From assembly GCA_036426205.1 (NCBI GenBank), contig CM071568.1, positions 232,514,509 to 232,578,508 on the forward strand: a stretch of 64,000 bases of DNA, given 5' to 3'. The stretch's first letter is position 1. Every line of letters starts with the position of its first letter. Shown here piece by piece: positions 1-9,465 of the stretch. This stretch comes from Ascaphus truei. Lineage: Eukaryota > Chordata > Amphibia > Anura > Ascaphidae. Below the pieces are notes generated by a model. It made no database searches and was not told the DNA's origin. It was given only the letters and a program-made list of their open reading frames with translations. The position numbers and the translations under genes were made by a program.

Positions 1-90
1 GATACCGTTCTGTGGCTAACGAAATGCTTTTATTTGTGTGAGCTTTCGAGATACACTGATCTCTTCTTCCGGCGATGTTACAATGAATGA
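1..90 (-). mobile_element. PLE 3' tail fragment with hammerhead-like fold
   Basis: On the minus strand this piece carries a stem II of GAGAT/ATCTC around a CAGTGT loop, preceded by a core-like CGGAAGAA and followed by GAAAGCTC. This is the layout of the hammerhead motif in Penelope-like element terminal repeats, but position 4 is G instead of U, so the core is degenerate. A near-identical segment recurs at 688-775 in the same orientation. The window edge cuts the element. Confidence 0.6.
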
Positions 91-640
91 AGCAAGGATA
101 ACTTAAAAACAGTGTCTCTTGGAATGTTATCTGTGCTTGTCCTTCCCCCGGTGTGGATGTGTTTTATGGCTAGAGGTGTCAAAGGGTAACTGAAAGCAAG
201 TGAAGAAAGAGTGTGTATGTGTATCAGTGTGAATAAAAATGAATGGAGAGCCCACAGTATAAACAGTGCTCTACACAAGGTGTGTGTGGAGTGAGAGGGA
301 TATAAATGGTGTGGGTGGGTGTGGAAATGTGAGAGTTTGTAGCACAACTAAAAGTGTGTGTGGATACTATGTGGTCCCTATTGGTGTATATGGATGGAAA
401 AATAAGGAGTATTAGTATGTGTGAGAGACAGCTGTGTGTGCATACATATAGCACAGTATGTACAGACATGGCCTTTAGCGCTCATGGGAAGAGAGTTCGC
501 TAGTGTCAGTAATGACTCATAAAATTTCGATCTCTGTTTAGGCCACTGCTAAGTGTCCCGAACAGTTGCATAAATTTGTATTCATGCAACCGTCTCTCTT
601 TCAGGGTTTTAAGATTACCTTTGAGTATGGCAACCCTCAG
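91..640. other. Gene-free GT-rich stretch
   Basis: This is low-complexity sequence rich in GTGTG and GAGTG between two copies of the same PLE tail. Short His/Ser/Thr-rich minus-strand frames here are by-products of the GT bias. No gene or element end was recognised. It may be interior sequence of the PLE fragments on either side. Confidence 0.5.
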
Positions 641-665
641 ATATATATATATATATATATATATA
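641..665. repeat. (AT)n microsatellite
   Basis: About 12 uninterrupted AT dinucleotides lie just before the second PLE tail copy. Confidence 0.95.
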
Positions 666-687
666 AAATAAAAAACAAATAGACGAT

Positions 688-775
688 ATTGTTCTGTGGC
701 TAACAAAATGCTTTTTTTTGTGCGAGCTTTCGAGATACACTGATCTCTTCTTCCTGCGGTGTTACAATGGAAAAA
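688..775 (-). mobile_element. Second PLE 3' tail copy with hammerhead-like fold
   Basis: This matches 1-90 almost base for base over about 80 bp. It has the same GAGAT/ATCTC stem and GAAAGCTC after it on the minus strand. The core reads AGGAAGAA, so positions 3 and 4 are both non-canonical and cleavage is not expected. The two copies in direct orientation could be the two terminal repeats of one small PLE remnant or a local duplication. Confidence 0.6.
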
Positions 776-1440
776 TATTTAAAATCAGATTATTATCGTT
801 TATTTGTAAAGCACAAATATATTCTGTAAATGTGGTAGAGTGGGGGTACTGTACATGGTGACATAAATTACATAAACTGAATGACATGCAAATAAAGACA
901 AGCAAGTGCAAACAGAGACAGAAGATAATGAGTTCCCCACTAATGAGAAGTTACAGTCTGGAGAATAAGCTCCTATACCTGTTAATCTTTACCAGGTCTT
1001 TTGTGCTGAATGATTCCTTCTTCTGATTCAATATCTCACCCTAATAGTCAATTATCATATAGGACAATCTTTAACTGATTTCTTTACTCACTATGACAAT
1101 TGTCATTTTCATTTTCTCTCCAATGGCTGCATTTTGTGTCTCAGCTCTGTAACAGGGATTTTTGCTCCACCGTGCAGTGATAATTACTAATAATACACAT
1201 ATAATTACGAGGGAGCTTGTGATAAAAGTGTTATTTTCAATTTACAAATTAATCAACAGTTATTCACACACATTTCTTCCATGTGATAAAATAATCATTT
1301 TTCATTTATGGTATGCGTTGCATAAAAAGAAAAGATGAATTTAAATGAATGGAATGAATGGAGCTGATACATACATAAAACAAAAGTGTATAACAAAATT
1401 AATGTGTAATTATGTTGCAGTCTTGAAGAAGAACCCCCTG
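776..1440. other. Gene-free; diverged interspersed-repeat relic
   Basis: No coding frame was found. The part from about 790 to 1000 (TTTATTTGTAAAGCAC, later CATAAATTACATAAAC and GACATGCAAATA) resembles a diverged copy of an abundant amphibian interspersed repeat that I know only by pattern. The rest is AT-rich with nothing recognisable. Confidence 0.4.
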
Positions 1441-1661
1441 AGGTTTAAAAAGCTTTGTATACTATAACTTCATCTGTGAAAAACTCTAATGTTGATAGTA
1501 TCACACCTACTGTACAGTGAATCTGCTCTTCTTGAGGACTTTTACAACTACTGGAATGTCGAACTTCTCTTTGGTAAGATTTATTGCAAGATATTGCGCA
1601 TCCCCTTCCTCTTCTGAAACAGGCTCTGGGACACCTCATTTTGAGCCCTGTCCTCTCTCTA

Positions 1662-1662
<1 letters not shown>

Positions 1663-1716
<54 letters not shown>
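1663..1716. repeat. (TA)n microsatellite
   Basis: This is an uninterrupted run of about 27 TA units. The overlapping Tyr-Ile repeat frames on both strands are artefacts of it. Confidence 0.97.
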
Positions 1717-1721
<5 letters not shown>

Positions 1722-1968
1722 ACTGTAAATATTCCTGTATATTCATTTGCATGTCTTAGACAGGTCTGCAACCCTGTCTTTCACCATTATCACCCAGCAA
1801 ACAGCACTTCCACTGCAGCAAGGGATTCTGGGAAATGACATGCAAATGAGCACACAGTGCCACTTTTTATCTCATGCTCACATTACATGAGCAACACTTA
1901 GTCAATGCATGCTGCTTTAAACACAGCTTTTAAGCAAGGACTTGGGAGATGCAAAGTCAGTTAACACA

Positions 1969-2011
1969 CTCACAGACATGTTTCAACCTTGATGGGTATC
2001 ATCAGTGTGAG
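1969..2011 (-). ncRNA. Hammerhead ribozyme motif, canonical core
   Basis: Read on the minus strand, the order is: stem I CTCACA; core CTGATGA; a short stem II ACC/GGT around CATCAA with a flanking U-U mismatch; GAAA; palindromic stem III ACATGT; cleavage-site C; then TGTGAG, which pairs perfectly with the first six bases. All invariant residues (C3, U4, G5, A6, G8, A9, G12, A13, A14, U16.1, H17) are present. The six-base palindrome suggests a type I motif that works as a dimer, as described for PLE hammerheads. No PLE coding sequence lies next to it. Cleavage activity is inferred, not shown. Confidence 0.7.
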
Positions 2012-2084
2012 GTTGGCTTGCTGACATTTGCTCAAATGAGATAAGAGTAGGTAATCACCACCACTATTATATATATACATACAC

Positions 2085-2384
2085 ACCTATGGGGTATCAC
2101 CACTGTACTTGTATGTACAGTGTCCCAGTAACCAGCCCACAATTGTCACTCCCATCCCAAGTGTGTGACAGCGCTGCCCACAGTATGTATGGCCGTTGGT
2201 GTACTTTGTGACAATACCTTCCTGGCCTTAGTACAGACCAGGCTATCTTGGCTGAAGGTTCGCCGAGCCGCAAAGTGTCCCACACCGTGCGTGGATCCTC
2301 AGGCATCCGCCTCTGGAGGGACCTCCCGCTGGATAGTATTGCTGCTAAGAGTCTATGACAATGGATAGGTTTGAGTCTGGTCCC
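2085..2384. repeat. Family-A LTR-like repeat, left part (interrupted)
   Basis: This is the left flank of an older repeat split by the gypsy element; the rest resumes at 7763. It shares short blocks (such as CCGTTGGTG followed by an AC-rich stretch, and GGTTCGCC) with the copies at 12075-13813 and 40331-42081, but is more diverged. The exact left border is uncertain. The 195-codon minus-strand frame across it shows no recognisable domain. Confidence 0.45.
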
Positions 2385-3152
2385 TGTAAGGAATCGGGGA
2401 ACACGTCCTTTGTGGCGTGTTCCCTCCTTATCTTCTGCTGCTGCCGTCATGGCCAATGTTCCTGCCATGCGCACTCCCCCGCTCTCCTTACAGAGCGTGC
2501 GCGCACCCACAGCTCTTCTAACTGCCGCACGGAACCTGGTCCCGCCTCCCGCATGCGTTGCACTTCTCTCCCGCGTGGCGCACACACACGATGACGTGCG
2601 ATGATCCCCAGCTGCGTGGCAAGTCTCTCTTCCCTGCCTTGTTGCCTGCAGCCAATCCCAGCTCCACTGGGGCCGTGCCTCCACTCCGCCCCTGTCCCCA
2701 TTGGCCTGTCCTGCCTTTAATACTTCCTGCTTCCTCCTATGCTTTGCTCAGCATAATCCTATGTAGCCTCGTGAAGCTCACTTTGTTTGTGCAGTGATCT
2801 CTCCTTTGCAGTTAACCTCTTGTGTACCGACTCGGCTTGTTTGTGTACCCTTCTGGACTTTGGCATACCCTCGACTACGGTGATCTCTCCTACTCTTGAA
2901 CACGGCATACGGACTCGGACTACGCTGCTCTCTCCAATCCCAGACCACGTTTTACGGACCCCTACTATCCTGTCTTCTCCAGTCCCGGAACTCGGCAAGT
3001 ATACCGCATCTTCTACACTCTCTAACCCAGACCCGACTACGCTAAACTATCCTCCTTCCAGGCACGCTTCCGCTGCTTTGGGTGTGTGGTGTTATACCTT
3101 CCCACCTCAGTGCCGGGGTCTTGTCTTGTTTGTGAACAGCGCAAGCCTTACA
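2385..3152 (+). repeat. Gypsy 5' LTR
   Basis: The LTR is 768 bp, begins TGTAAGGAATCGGGG and ends TTACA. A TATA-like TTTAATA lies at 2716-2722, and GCTCAGCATAA begins 30 bp after its start at 2746, a plausible transcription start. It aligns end to end with the 3' LTR, with visible substitutions and small indels, so the insertion is not very recent. Confidence 0.93.
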
Positions 3153-3447
3153 GTATGCAGAGCCCAACAAACATAGACCCCCCTGAGGTGGACCCAGCTC
3201 TGGCCTCCATTTCTGAACATTTCCAGTATTTGAGCAACCAAGTCACCTCCTGAGAAAATTTCTTTGGACGTAATTCACTCCACTGTAGTGCAGGTAATCA
3301 TGGGTCTACCTTGGCTCCAACGCCACAATCCCCAGATAGACTGGACTGATAACAAGCCTATACAGTGGGGTCCAGTAGCTAAGAGTCCTTTTACGCCCCC
3401 CATACAAGTCGTTGCCGGCCTAGGGACCACCAAACATGCTAACCCTT
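3153..3447 (+). pseudogene. Gypsy gag start fused to end of protease region
   Basis: An ATG at 3155, only two bases after the LTR, opens a short gag-like frame ending near 3252 (MQSPTNIDPPEVD...). The sequence then jumps to a frame containing IMGLPWLQRHNPQIDW, a motif found at the protease/RT junction of vertebrate gypsy pol. Capsid, nucleocapsid and the protease active site are therefore deleted. The ATG overlaps the site where a primer-binding sequence is expected. No tRNA-type TGG follows the LTR. Confidence 0.7.
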
Positions 3448-3463
3448 CTCTTCCTGTAATATA

Positions 3464-4163
3464 GGTTGGTAAGGGAATAAACCCTAAAAGGGTGCTTCAA
3501 ATCGATGTCGGTTGAGGACCGTTATCACAGTCTTCAAGGAATCAGTGCTTTATTATATTTCATGAGCAGTGTGAAAGGTTCCCCCATTTGAATTCACCAG
3601 TTCATAAAGACAGATGTATGGTGTATACTACTCAGGCACATTTGGGGTTAACCGCTAATGGGGAAAGGGAGACCTCTAACCTGACCGGAGTGCTTGTCCC
3701 ATCCGGCGGTTCCTTCTCTGGCGGGTCACGTGTTCCCAGCGGGTCCTTGAGCAGGGAGTGCAGAGACTCACAGAGCTGTCTCAATCGTGCCTGTTGAGCT
3801 GTCCATTCGGGGGAGAAAGAAACCTCACCACTGCTCTCCTTTGGCGTGCATCCGTCCCAGTAGTAGAAGACAAGGTAAGTGAAGAGGAGGGAGGGGGGTT
3901 GGAGCACTGCAGTGAAAAATACCAGGCTGGCGGCAGCGTGCAACAGAAAAACTTTAATGCAGCATATAAGCCCTGATTAAAAAGACAGAACAATTCTCTG
4001 ACCGCGTTTTCGTCTAAGCGACTTTTGAAAAAGTCGCTTAGACAAACCGTCAGAGAATTGTTCTGTCTTTTAATCAGGGCTTATATGCCGCATTTAAGTT
4101 TTTCTGTTGCACCTGCCCGCCAGCCTGGTATTTTTCACTGCATTGCTCCAACCCCCCTCCCTC
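3464..4163. mobile_element. PLE fragment with inverted tails, inserted in gypsy pol
   Basis: The 700-bp insertion is bounded by a perfect 16-bp target-site duplication, CTCTTCCTGTAATATA (3448-3463 and 4164-4179). Its right part is an imperfect palindrome: about 3885-4025 is repeated inverted at about 4030-4163, centred near 4026. Each arm has a CAGAGAATTGTTCTGTC block, a pyrimidine-rich end and half of a hammerhead-like element (GTC...GAC stem with TTGAAAAA). The left part (3464-3884) has no recognisable coding sequence. A PLE origin is inferred from the hammerhead-like tail and the TSD length. The gypsy frame resumes immediately after the right duplication. Confidence 0.8.
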
Positions 4164-4169
4164 CTCTTC

Positions 4170-5096
4170 CTGTAATATATTCAGAGTTTCTTGACGTGTT
4201 TGATAAGGTTCGCTCTGAGGTTCTGCTCCGTTATCATCCCTTTCACTGCCCTATTGATCTTTTGCCCAGTGCCATCCTCCCAAAGCTAGGTCTTATCCTT
4301 TATCACTCCCGAGACTAAGGCCATGTCTGATTATATTCAAGAGAATTTAAAGAAGGGCTTTATAAGAAATTCCACTTCCCCTGCCGGCGCAGGGTTCTTT
4401 TTCGTTAAGAAGAAGGATGGGTCACTTCGCCCATGTATTGATTACAGAGGTTTGAACAAGATTACTCTGAAGAATCGCTACCCTTTGCCACTTATCTCAG
4501 AACTGTTCGACCACTTACAAGGTGCTACCATTTTCTCCAAGCTGGACCACTGTGGGGCTTATAATCTTGTATGTATACGACAAGGAGACAAATGGAAGAC
4601 GGCCTTCAATACATGTGACGGCCATTACGAGTATTTAGTCATGACCTTTGGACTTTGTAATGCACCTGCGGTTTTCCAGGAGTTCGTGAATGAAATCTTT
4701 TGTGATGTCCTTAACATGTTCGTCATTGTGTACATTGATGATATTCTCATCTATTCTAAGTCCCTCCTGGAACATATTAAGCACACTAAGTTAGTTCTCT
4801 CTCGCCTGCGCGAGAACCACCTCTTTGCCAGTATAGAAAAATGTATGTCCCACCAGATCTCTACTTCGTTCATAGGGTACATTATTTCTGATACAGGGTT
4901 CGCGATGGATCCTGATAAACTTAAAACCATCCTAGATTGGCCCCAACCCACTTCTCTCAAGGCGATTCAGCGCTTCCTTGGTTTTGCCAATTATTATCGT
5001 AAATTCATTTGTAATTTCTCTTCCACTGTGACTCCCATTACTGCCCTGACTAAGAAAAGAGCGGATCCCTCTTCCTGGCCCCCGAATCATGCCTAG
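4170..5096 (+). pseudogene. Gypsy reverse transcriptase domain
   Basis: A frame just after the PLE insertion contains FLDVFDKVRSEVLL, the typical start of a gypsy RT region. After a frameshift near 4318, a 257-codon frame (4323-5096) carries [16 protein letters not shown], then [12 protein letters not shown], then the catalytic YIDD box in [10 protein letters not shown] and [12 protein letters not shown] at the thumb. The residues needed for polymerase chemistry are present within this frame. A stop at 5094-5096 and the upstream shift break the polyprotein, so it is scored as a pseudogene. Confidence 0.9.
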
Positions 5097-5560
5097 CCTT
5101 CGAATCTCTCAAGAAGGCTTTTGTTTCCGCCTCAATCTTACGTCATCCTGATCCTACTATCTCTTTCACTTTTGCGGTAGATGCCTCGGATATTGGAGCA
5201 GGAGCCATACTCTCTCAAAGGCGATCACCCCAGGATAAGTTGCACCCCTGTGGATTCTTCTCTAAGAAATTCTCATCTGCAGAACAAAATTATGATGTTG
5301 GAAATAGAGAAATTTTGGCCATTAAACTTGCCCTACAAGAATGGAGACACCTCCTGGAGGGTACTGAAACCCCTATCTAAATCCTTATGGGTCATAAAAA
5401 TGTATTATACATTGAGAGTGCTCACCGTCTCGGTTCTTGTCAAGCCAGTTGGGCCCTTTTCTTCTCAATTTTCAATTACATTATCTCATACATTCCTGGT
5501 ACCAAGAATCTGAATGCCGATGCCTTGTCCCATCAGTTCGTCAGGGAAGATACATCTGAA
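5097..5560 (+). pseudogene. Gypsy RNase H domain, frameshifted
   Basis: Across two frames one can read [16 protein letters not shown] (containing the first catalytic Asp), then a block with [12 protein letters not shown] (catalytic Glu) and later NLNADALSHQF (last Asp region). A stop after GTETPI near 5380 and further shifts break the frame. The order after RT and before integrase is normal for Ty3/gypsy. Confidence 0.8.
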
Positions 5561-5689
5561 GATATCCCTGAGAGCATTCTTCCCCCTAAGTATCTCCTTT
5601 CGGCTAATTCCTTTGACATATTGGATAAGATATTGGAGTCTCAAACGCTCATTCCTGAGGGTATAGAGGCGCCAGAGGGGTGCTTGTAT

Positions 5690-6963
5690 GCCGCTCCACA
5701 ATTCCATCAAAAGATCCTCGAGTGGGGTCACTCCTCTAAATCTGCAGTTCACCCAGGTACCAAGAGAACCTCGGACCTAATCAGACTCACTTTTGGTGGC
5801 CAAACATGTTGAAGGACATTAAAGAATTTGTCAGTTCCTGTTCAGCCTGTGCTCTAAACAAATCCGCTCACAACAAGCTGTTTTGTCTGCTTCGCCCTTT
5901 GCCTATTCCGGATCGCCATTGGACACACATCTCTATGGACGTCATTGTCGAACTTCCACGCTCTAACGGTATGAATACCATCCTGGTCATTGTAGATAGA
6001 TTTTCTAAGCAAGCTCATTTATTCCACTTAAAGGTCTCCCTAATTCTGCCACCCTAGGAGACATCTACTGTATGTGAAGGAAATCTTCCGTATCCACGGA
6101 GTTCCAGTCTCTATTGTTTCCAATCGCGGATCACAGTTAGTTTCTAAGTTCTGGCGTGCCTTCGCCCAAAGATTTGACATTTAACTTCTATTCTCTTCTG
6201 GATACCACCCACAAACTAACGGTCAGAGAGAAAAAACGAACCAATCTCTTGAACAATTCCTGAGGTGTTTCATCTCCGATGCACAAGATAACTGGGTGGA
6301 TCTACTCCCATGGGCTGAATTCGCTCACAATTCCTCAGGAACGAGTCCACCCAAGAGTCACCCTTCTTCTTAAATTATGGCTTCCACCCAGCCCGTCTCC
6401 CCATCTCATCCAATCTCTCTGGAGTCCCGGCATCAGACTCCAGGGTAAACTTTCCTCAAGACTCATGGAGGAGAATTCAAAGAAACCTTCAGGAGGCATT
6501 CCTCAGACAGAAGGGACAGGTGAATCGCCATCACCAAAAGGCACCCAAATATAGGCCAGGTGACAAGGTGTGGTTATCTTCAAGGAATATAAGGTTGAAG
6601 ACGCCTACGATGAAACTGGCTCCACAATTCCTGGGTCCCTTCAGCATTCAAGAACAGGTCAATCCTGTGGCTTATCCTCTTCAACTGCCTCCATCGATGA
6701 AGATACCATCAGTCTTCCATGTCTCGTTCTTAAAGCCTGTTCTTCAAAGCTCTCGATTCACCGACGTCTCACCTAGGCCACCTCCAGTCATGGTTCAGGG
6801 ACAGGAGGAGTTCGAGATTCAGTCAATTATGGATTCTAGACACTCCAGAGGAGGAGTCCAATTTTTAGTTCATTGGAAAGGTTTTGGACCCGCAGAACGC
6901 CAGATCCATGCTCCGGGATTACTAAGGCGGTTCCTTGCCAGGTTTCCGAAACAAGCCATATAG
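5690..6963 (+). pseudogene. Gypsy integrase with C-terminal chromodomain
   Basis: The HHCC zinc-binding region is partly visible (SCSACALNKSAHN near 5835-5875). The catalytic-core start HISMDVIVELPRS...ILVIVDRFSKQAH follows at 5925-6020. The core is then broken by stops between about 6050 and 6290. A continuous 147-codon frame (6520-6963) carries the GPF-like region (KYRPGDKVWLSSRNI, then PQFLGPF) and a chromodomain (FEIQSIMDSRHSRGGVQFLV, then HWKGFGPAERQ). The stop at 6961 lies about 25 bp before the polypurine tract. Chromodomains of this type are thought to guide integration to marked chromatin. Confidence 0.88.
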
Positions 6964-6986
6964 GAATCGTCCTGAGGCCGATATTC

Positions 6987-7000
6987 AGGGGGGTTGGGGG
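6987..7000 (+). promoter_or_regulatory. Polypurine tract of gypsy element
   Basis: The purine-rich run AGGGGGGTTGGGGG ends three bases before the 3' LTR. This is where plus-strand DNA priming occurs in LTR retrotransposons. Two T residues interrupt the tract. Confidence 0.75.
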
Positions 7001-7003
7001 TAC

Positions 7004-7762
7004 TGTAAGGAATCGGGGAATACGTCCTTTATGGGGTGTTCCCTCCTTACCTGCTGCTGCCGCCGCAGCCACTGTTCCTGCTCATGTGCACTCCCCCGCT
7101 CTCATTACAGAGCGCACGCGCAGCTCTTCTAGCTGCAACACGGAACCTGGTCCCGCCTCCCGCACGCGTTGCGCATCTCTCCCGTGCACACACGTGATGA
7201 CGTGCGACGATCCCCAGATGTGTGGCAAGTCTCTGTTCCCTGCCTTGTTGCCTGTAGCCTATCCCAGCTCTGCTGGGGCCGTGCCTCCACTCCGCCCTCT
7301 GTCCCCATTGGCCTGTCCTGCCTTTAAATTCTTCCTGCTTTGTCCTATGCTTTGCTCAGCATAATCCTATGTAGCCTCGTGAAGCTCACTTCGTTTGTGC
7401 AGTGCTCTCTCCTTTACAGTTAACCTCTTGTGTACTGACTTGGCTTGTTTCTGGACCTTTCTGGATTTTGGACTTTGGCACACCCTTGACTACGGCGATC
7501 TCTCCTACCCTTGAACACGGCATGTGGACTCAGACTGCACTGCTCTCTCCAATCTCAGACCACGGTTTACGGACCCCTACTATCCTGTCTTCTTCAATCC
7601 TGGAACTCGGCAAGAATACCGCATTTTCTACACTCTCCAACCCAGACCCGGCTACACTAAACTATCCGCCTTCCAGGCACGCCTTCGCTGCTGCGGGTGT
7701 GTGGCTTCCTCCCACCTCAGTGCCGGGGTCTTGTCTTGTTTGTGGGCAGCGCGAGCGTTACA
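7004..7762 (+). repeat. Gypsy 3' LTR
   Basis: The 759-bp LTR begins TGTAAGGAATCGGGG, ends GCGTTACA and is followed by the GTCCC target duplication. It shows many point differences and small indels relative to the 5' LTR. LTR divergence could date the insertion. Confidence 0.93.
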
Positions 7763-8393
7763 GTCCCAGACCGCAGGCTGCAATCACCATGTGGCATCTG
7801 TCACCACCGTGCAGTGTCTCACTATAGCATGCTACAGGTACAGGGTCCCTAGCTATGGGCCTTCCCTGCAGCAGCCACAACCAGGAATCGGGGCATAGCT
7901 GGGGCCTATAGGGGAGATCTGGCCTAGTCTCAAGGCCACTGGCACCTGAGACACTACCTGTCTCCTTGGCATCCTGCTCCCAACTGGCTTGGTCTTGCAA
8001 GCACGCCAAATGTAGCTAACTGGTGCCACCAAGAATCCTTCGGCCCTATTGGCTGTGCTGGCCCATGTGTTGTGGAGCCCCTGGGGCTGTTGGGAATTGT
8101 AGTTCCCCTGCAGATCCTAATAGAACATGGCTGCCGCTTCCACTTGCTACTGCGTGTGCGTGCATCCTGTAATGACCGCCACAACTCTCGGATTCCACTG
8201 CGCACGCAGAGACCTAGCACTGCGCATGCGCGGCAATCAGAGAGATGGTGGCACCCTGCGAAGGGTGACACCGTTGACTTCCGGTGACCTGCTTGCCCGG
8301 CAGCAACCACCATGGCCCTCCCTGCCTAGCCACACTATCTCCTGCCGCAGCGGAGGTATGGGAGTACACGGGGACCAAGGGGGTACCCGGCTA
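7763..8393. repeat. Family-A LTR-like repeat, right part
   Basis: This continues the repeat interrupted at 2384. It contains GGGAATTGTAGTTCCCC, TGTAATGACCGCCACAAC and CTGCGCATGCGCGG blocks, which recur in the same order at about 13350-13590 (and partly in 41890-41960). It ends GGCTACA, as at 13808-13814. It is CpG-rich over about 8130-8300. No coding frame with recognisable domains was seen. Confidence 0.55.
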
Positions 8394-9274
8394 CATCAAT
8401 AGAAGGTGTCAAGTTTATATTTTCATTCCAGACAAAATAGCTATTTTGTTCAATGTTTGCACACTTGTATTTGCAATGTTTTCTTACACTTTTTTATATG
8501 TTGAAAATTGTTGTTTCAATAGCTAACAATGCGTTTTTTTTTTTATTTCTTACATACTGTATGTGGTTAGTTTTGCCAAAGTCAAACACATAAAATAGAA
8601 AACAATTAAAGTTTTCAGGTTTCAGAAGCTATTCAAATGCTTAAACTGCACAGTCTAGTAACTTGCATAATTGATCACTTAACTGTCTTTCATTGTAGCT
8701 ACCTAAATGAAAAGTATCACACTGTTTTCTTACTCTTCAGGTTAAGTTATATCATTTAAAATGGCTCCATGGGTATATTTTGCCATTTTTAGGACAAAAC
8801 GCAATATCGTGGTTAAGGATTCATTTGGAAAATTCTGATTTGAAAAATGAATAGCTACAGTTACAAAAAAAAATATTTGAGTTTAAAGCAGAAAAAAAAA
8901 CATACTTTAAAATATTGTATATACCGGTATTAGCATCCTAATACATGTAGATTTATGAATACTTAGGACATTATTTTTGTATTATTTCTTATTACCAATA
9001 AACTCCATAATGGTAGTAGTTAAGACATACAGTATTGTTCGGTGTGTATTAAACTCCTGGTGTGTGACTCTGGTGGCATTCTCAGAGACTGCTATTGATT
9101 AAGGAAACAGTTAAAATAACAGAAATTCCATCTTCTCCAGTGTTAATAATCTTAACTTAAAAAAAAAAAAACATTACTCAATATTGTGCTTTATAGTTTC
9201 ATAAGATGGCCATATAGTATTATTCTTTATCATGCACATCTACTGATCAACAGCTCATACAGTATAATGTTGAC
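8394..9274. other. Gene-free AT-rich stretch
   Basis: I see no coding frame, repeat family or structural RNA here. Poly-T and poly-A runs are present near 8530, 8870, 8890 and 9160. Confidence 0.5.
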
Positions 9275-9465
9275 CAGGGGTAGCCAACTCCAGTGCTCAA
9301 GATCTACCAACAGGTCAGGTTTTCAGGCTAGCCCTGCTTCAGCACAGGTGGCTGTACATGTCAGTTTTCGACTGAGGCACTGATTGAGCCACCTGTGCTG
9401 AAGCAGAGATATCCTGAAAACCTGAACCCTTGGGAGCTCTTGAGGACTGGAGTTGGCTACCCCTG
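9275..9465. mobile_element. hAT-type foldback MITE (191 bp)
   Basis: The ends CAGGGGTAGCCAACTCCAGT and ACTGGAGTTGGCTACCCCTG are perfect inverted repeats, and complementarity extends inward over about 80 bp per arm (for example TCAGCACAGGTGGCT against AGCCACCTGTGCTGA). The flanking 8-mers ATGTTGAC and CTGTAGAC match at 6 of 8 positions, fitting the 8-bp target duplication of hAT transposons. It has no coding capacity. Confidence 0.88.

Larger units (their letters stand above)
2385..7762 (+). mobile_element. Ty3/gypsy chromovirus-type LTR retrotransposon, internally deleted and interrupted
   Basis: Two LTRs (2385-3152 and 7004-7762, both TGTAAGGA...TTACA) flank degenerate reverse transcriptase, RNase H and integrase with a C-terminal chromodomain, all on the plus strand. 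The 5-bp target-site duplication GTCCC is intact (2380-2384 and 7763-7767). Most of gag and the protease core are missing between about 3250 and 3260. A 700-bp PLE piece interrupts pol at 3464-4163. Several frameshifts and stops make it non-autonomous. The RT-RNase H-integrase order and the chromodomain place it among vertebrate chromoviruses. No envelope frame is present. Confidence 0.93.

Noticed and set aside
1445..1838. Frames of 66-108 codons on both strands rich in Tyr-Ile
   Set aside because: They are translations of the (TA)n array at 1663-1716 with short flanks; no independent coding evidence.
2097..2684. 195-codon minus-strand ORF across the family-A/gypsy LTR border
   Set aside because: It crosses the junction between two unrelated repeats, so it cannot be a conserved gene.
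2385..7762. Endogenous retrovirus
   Set aside because: LTRs and pol are present, but there is no envelope frame and the integrase carries a chromodomain, which fits a Ty3/gypsy retrotransposon instead.
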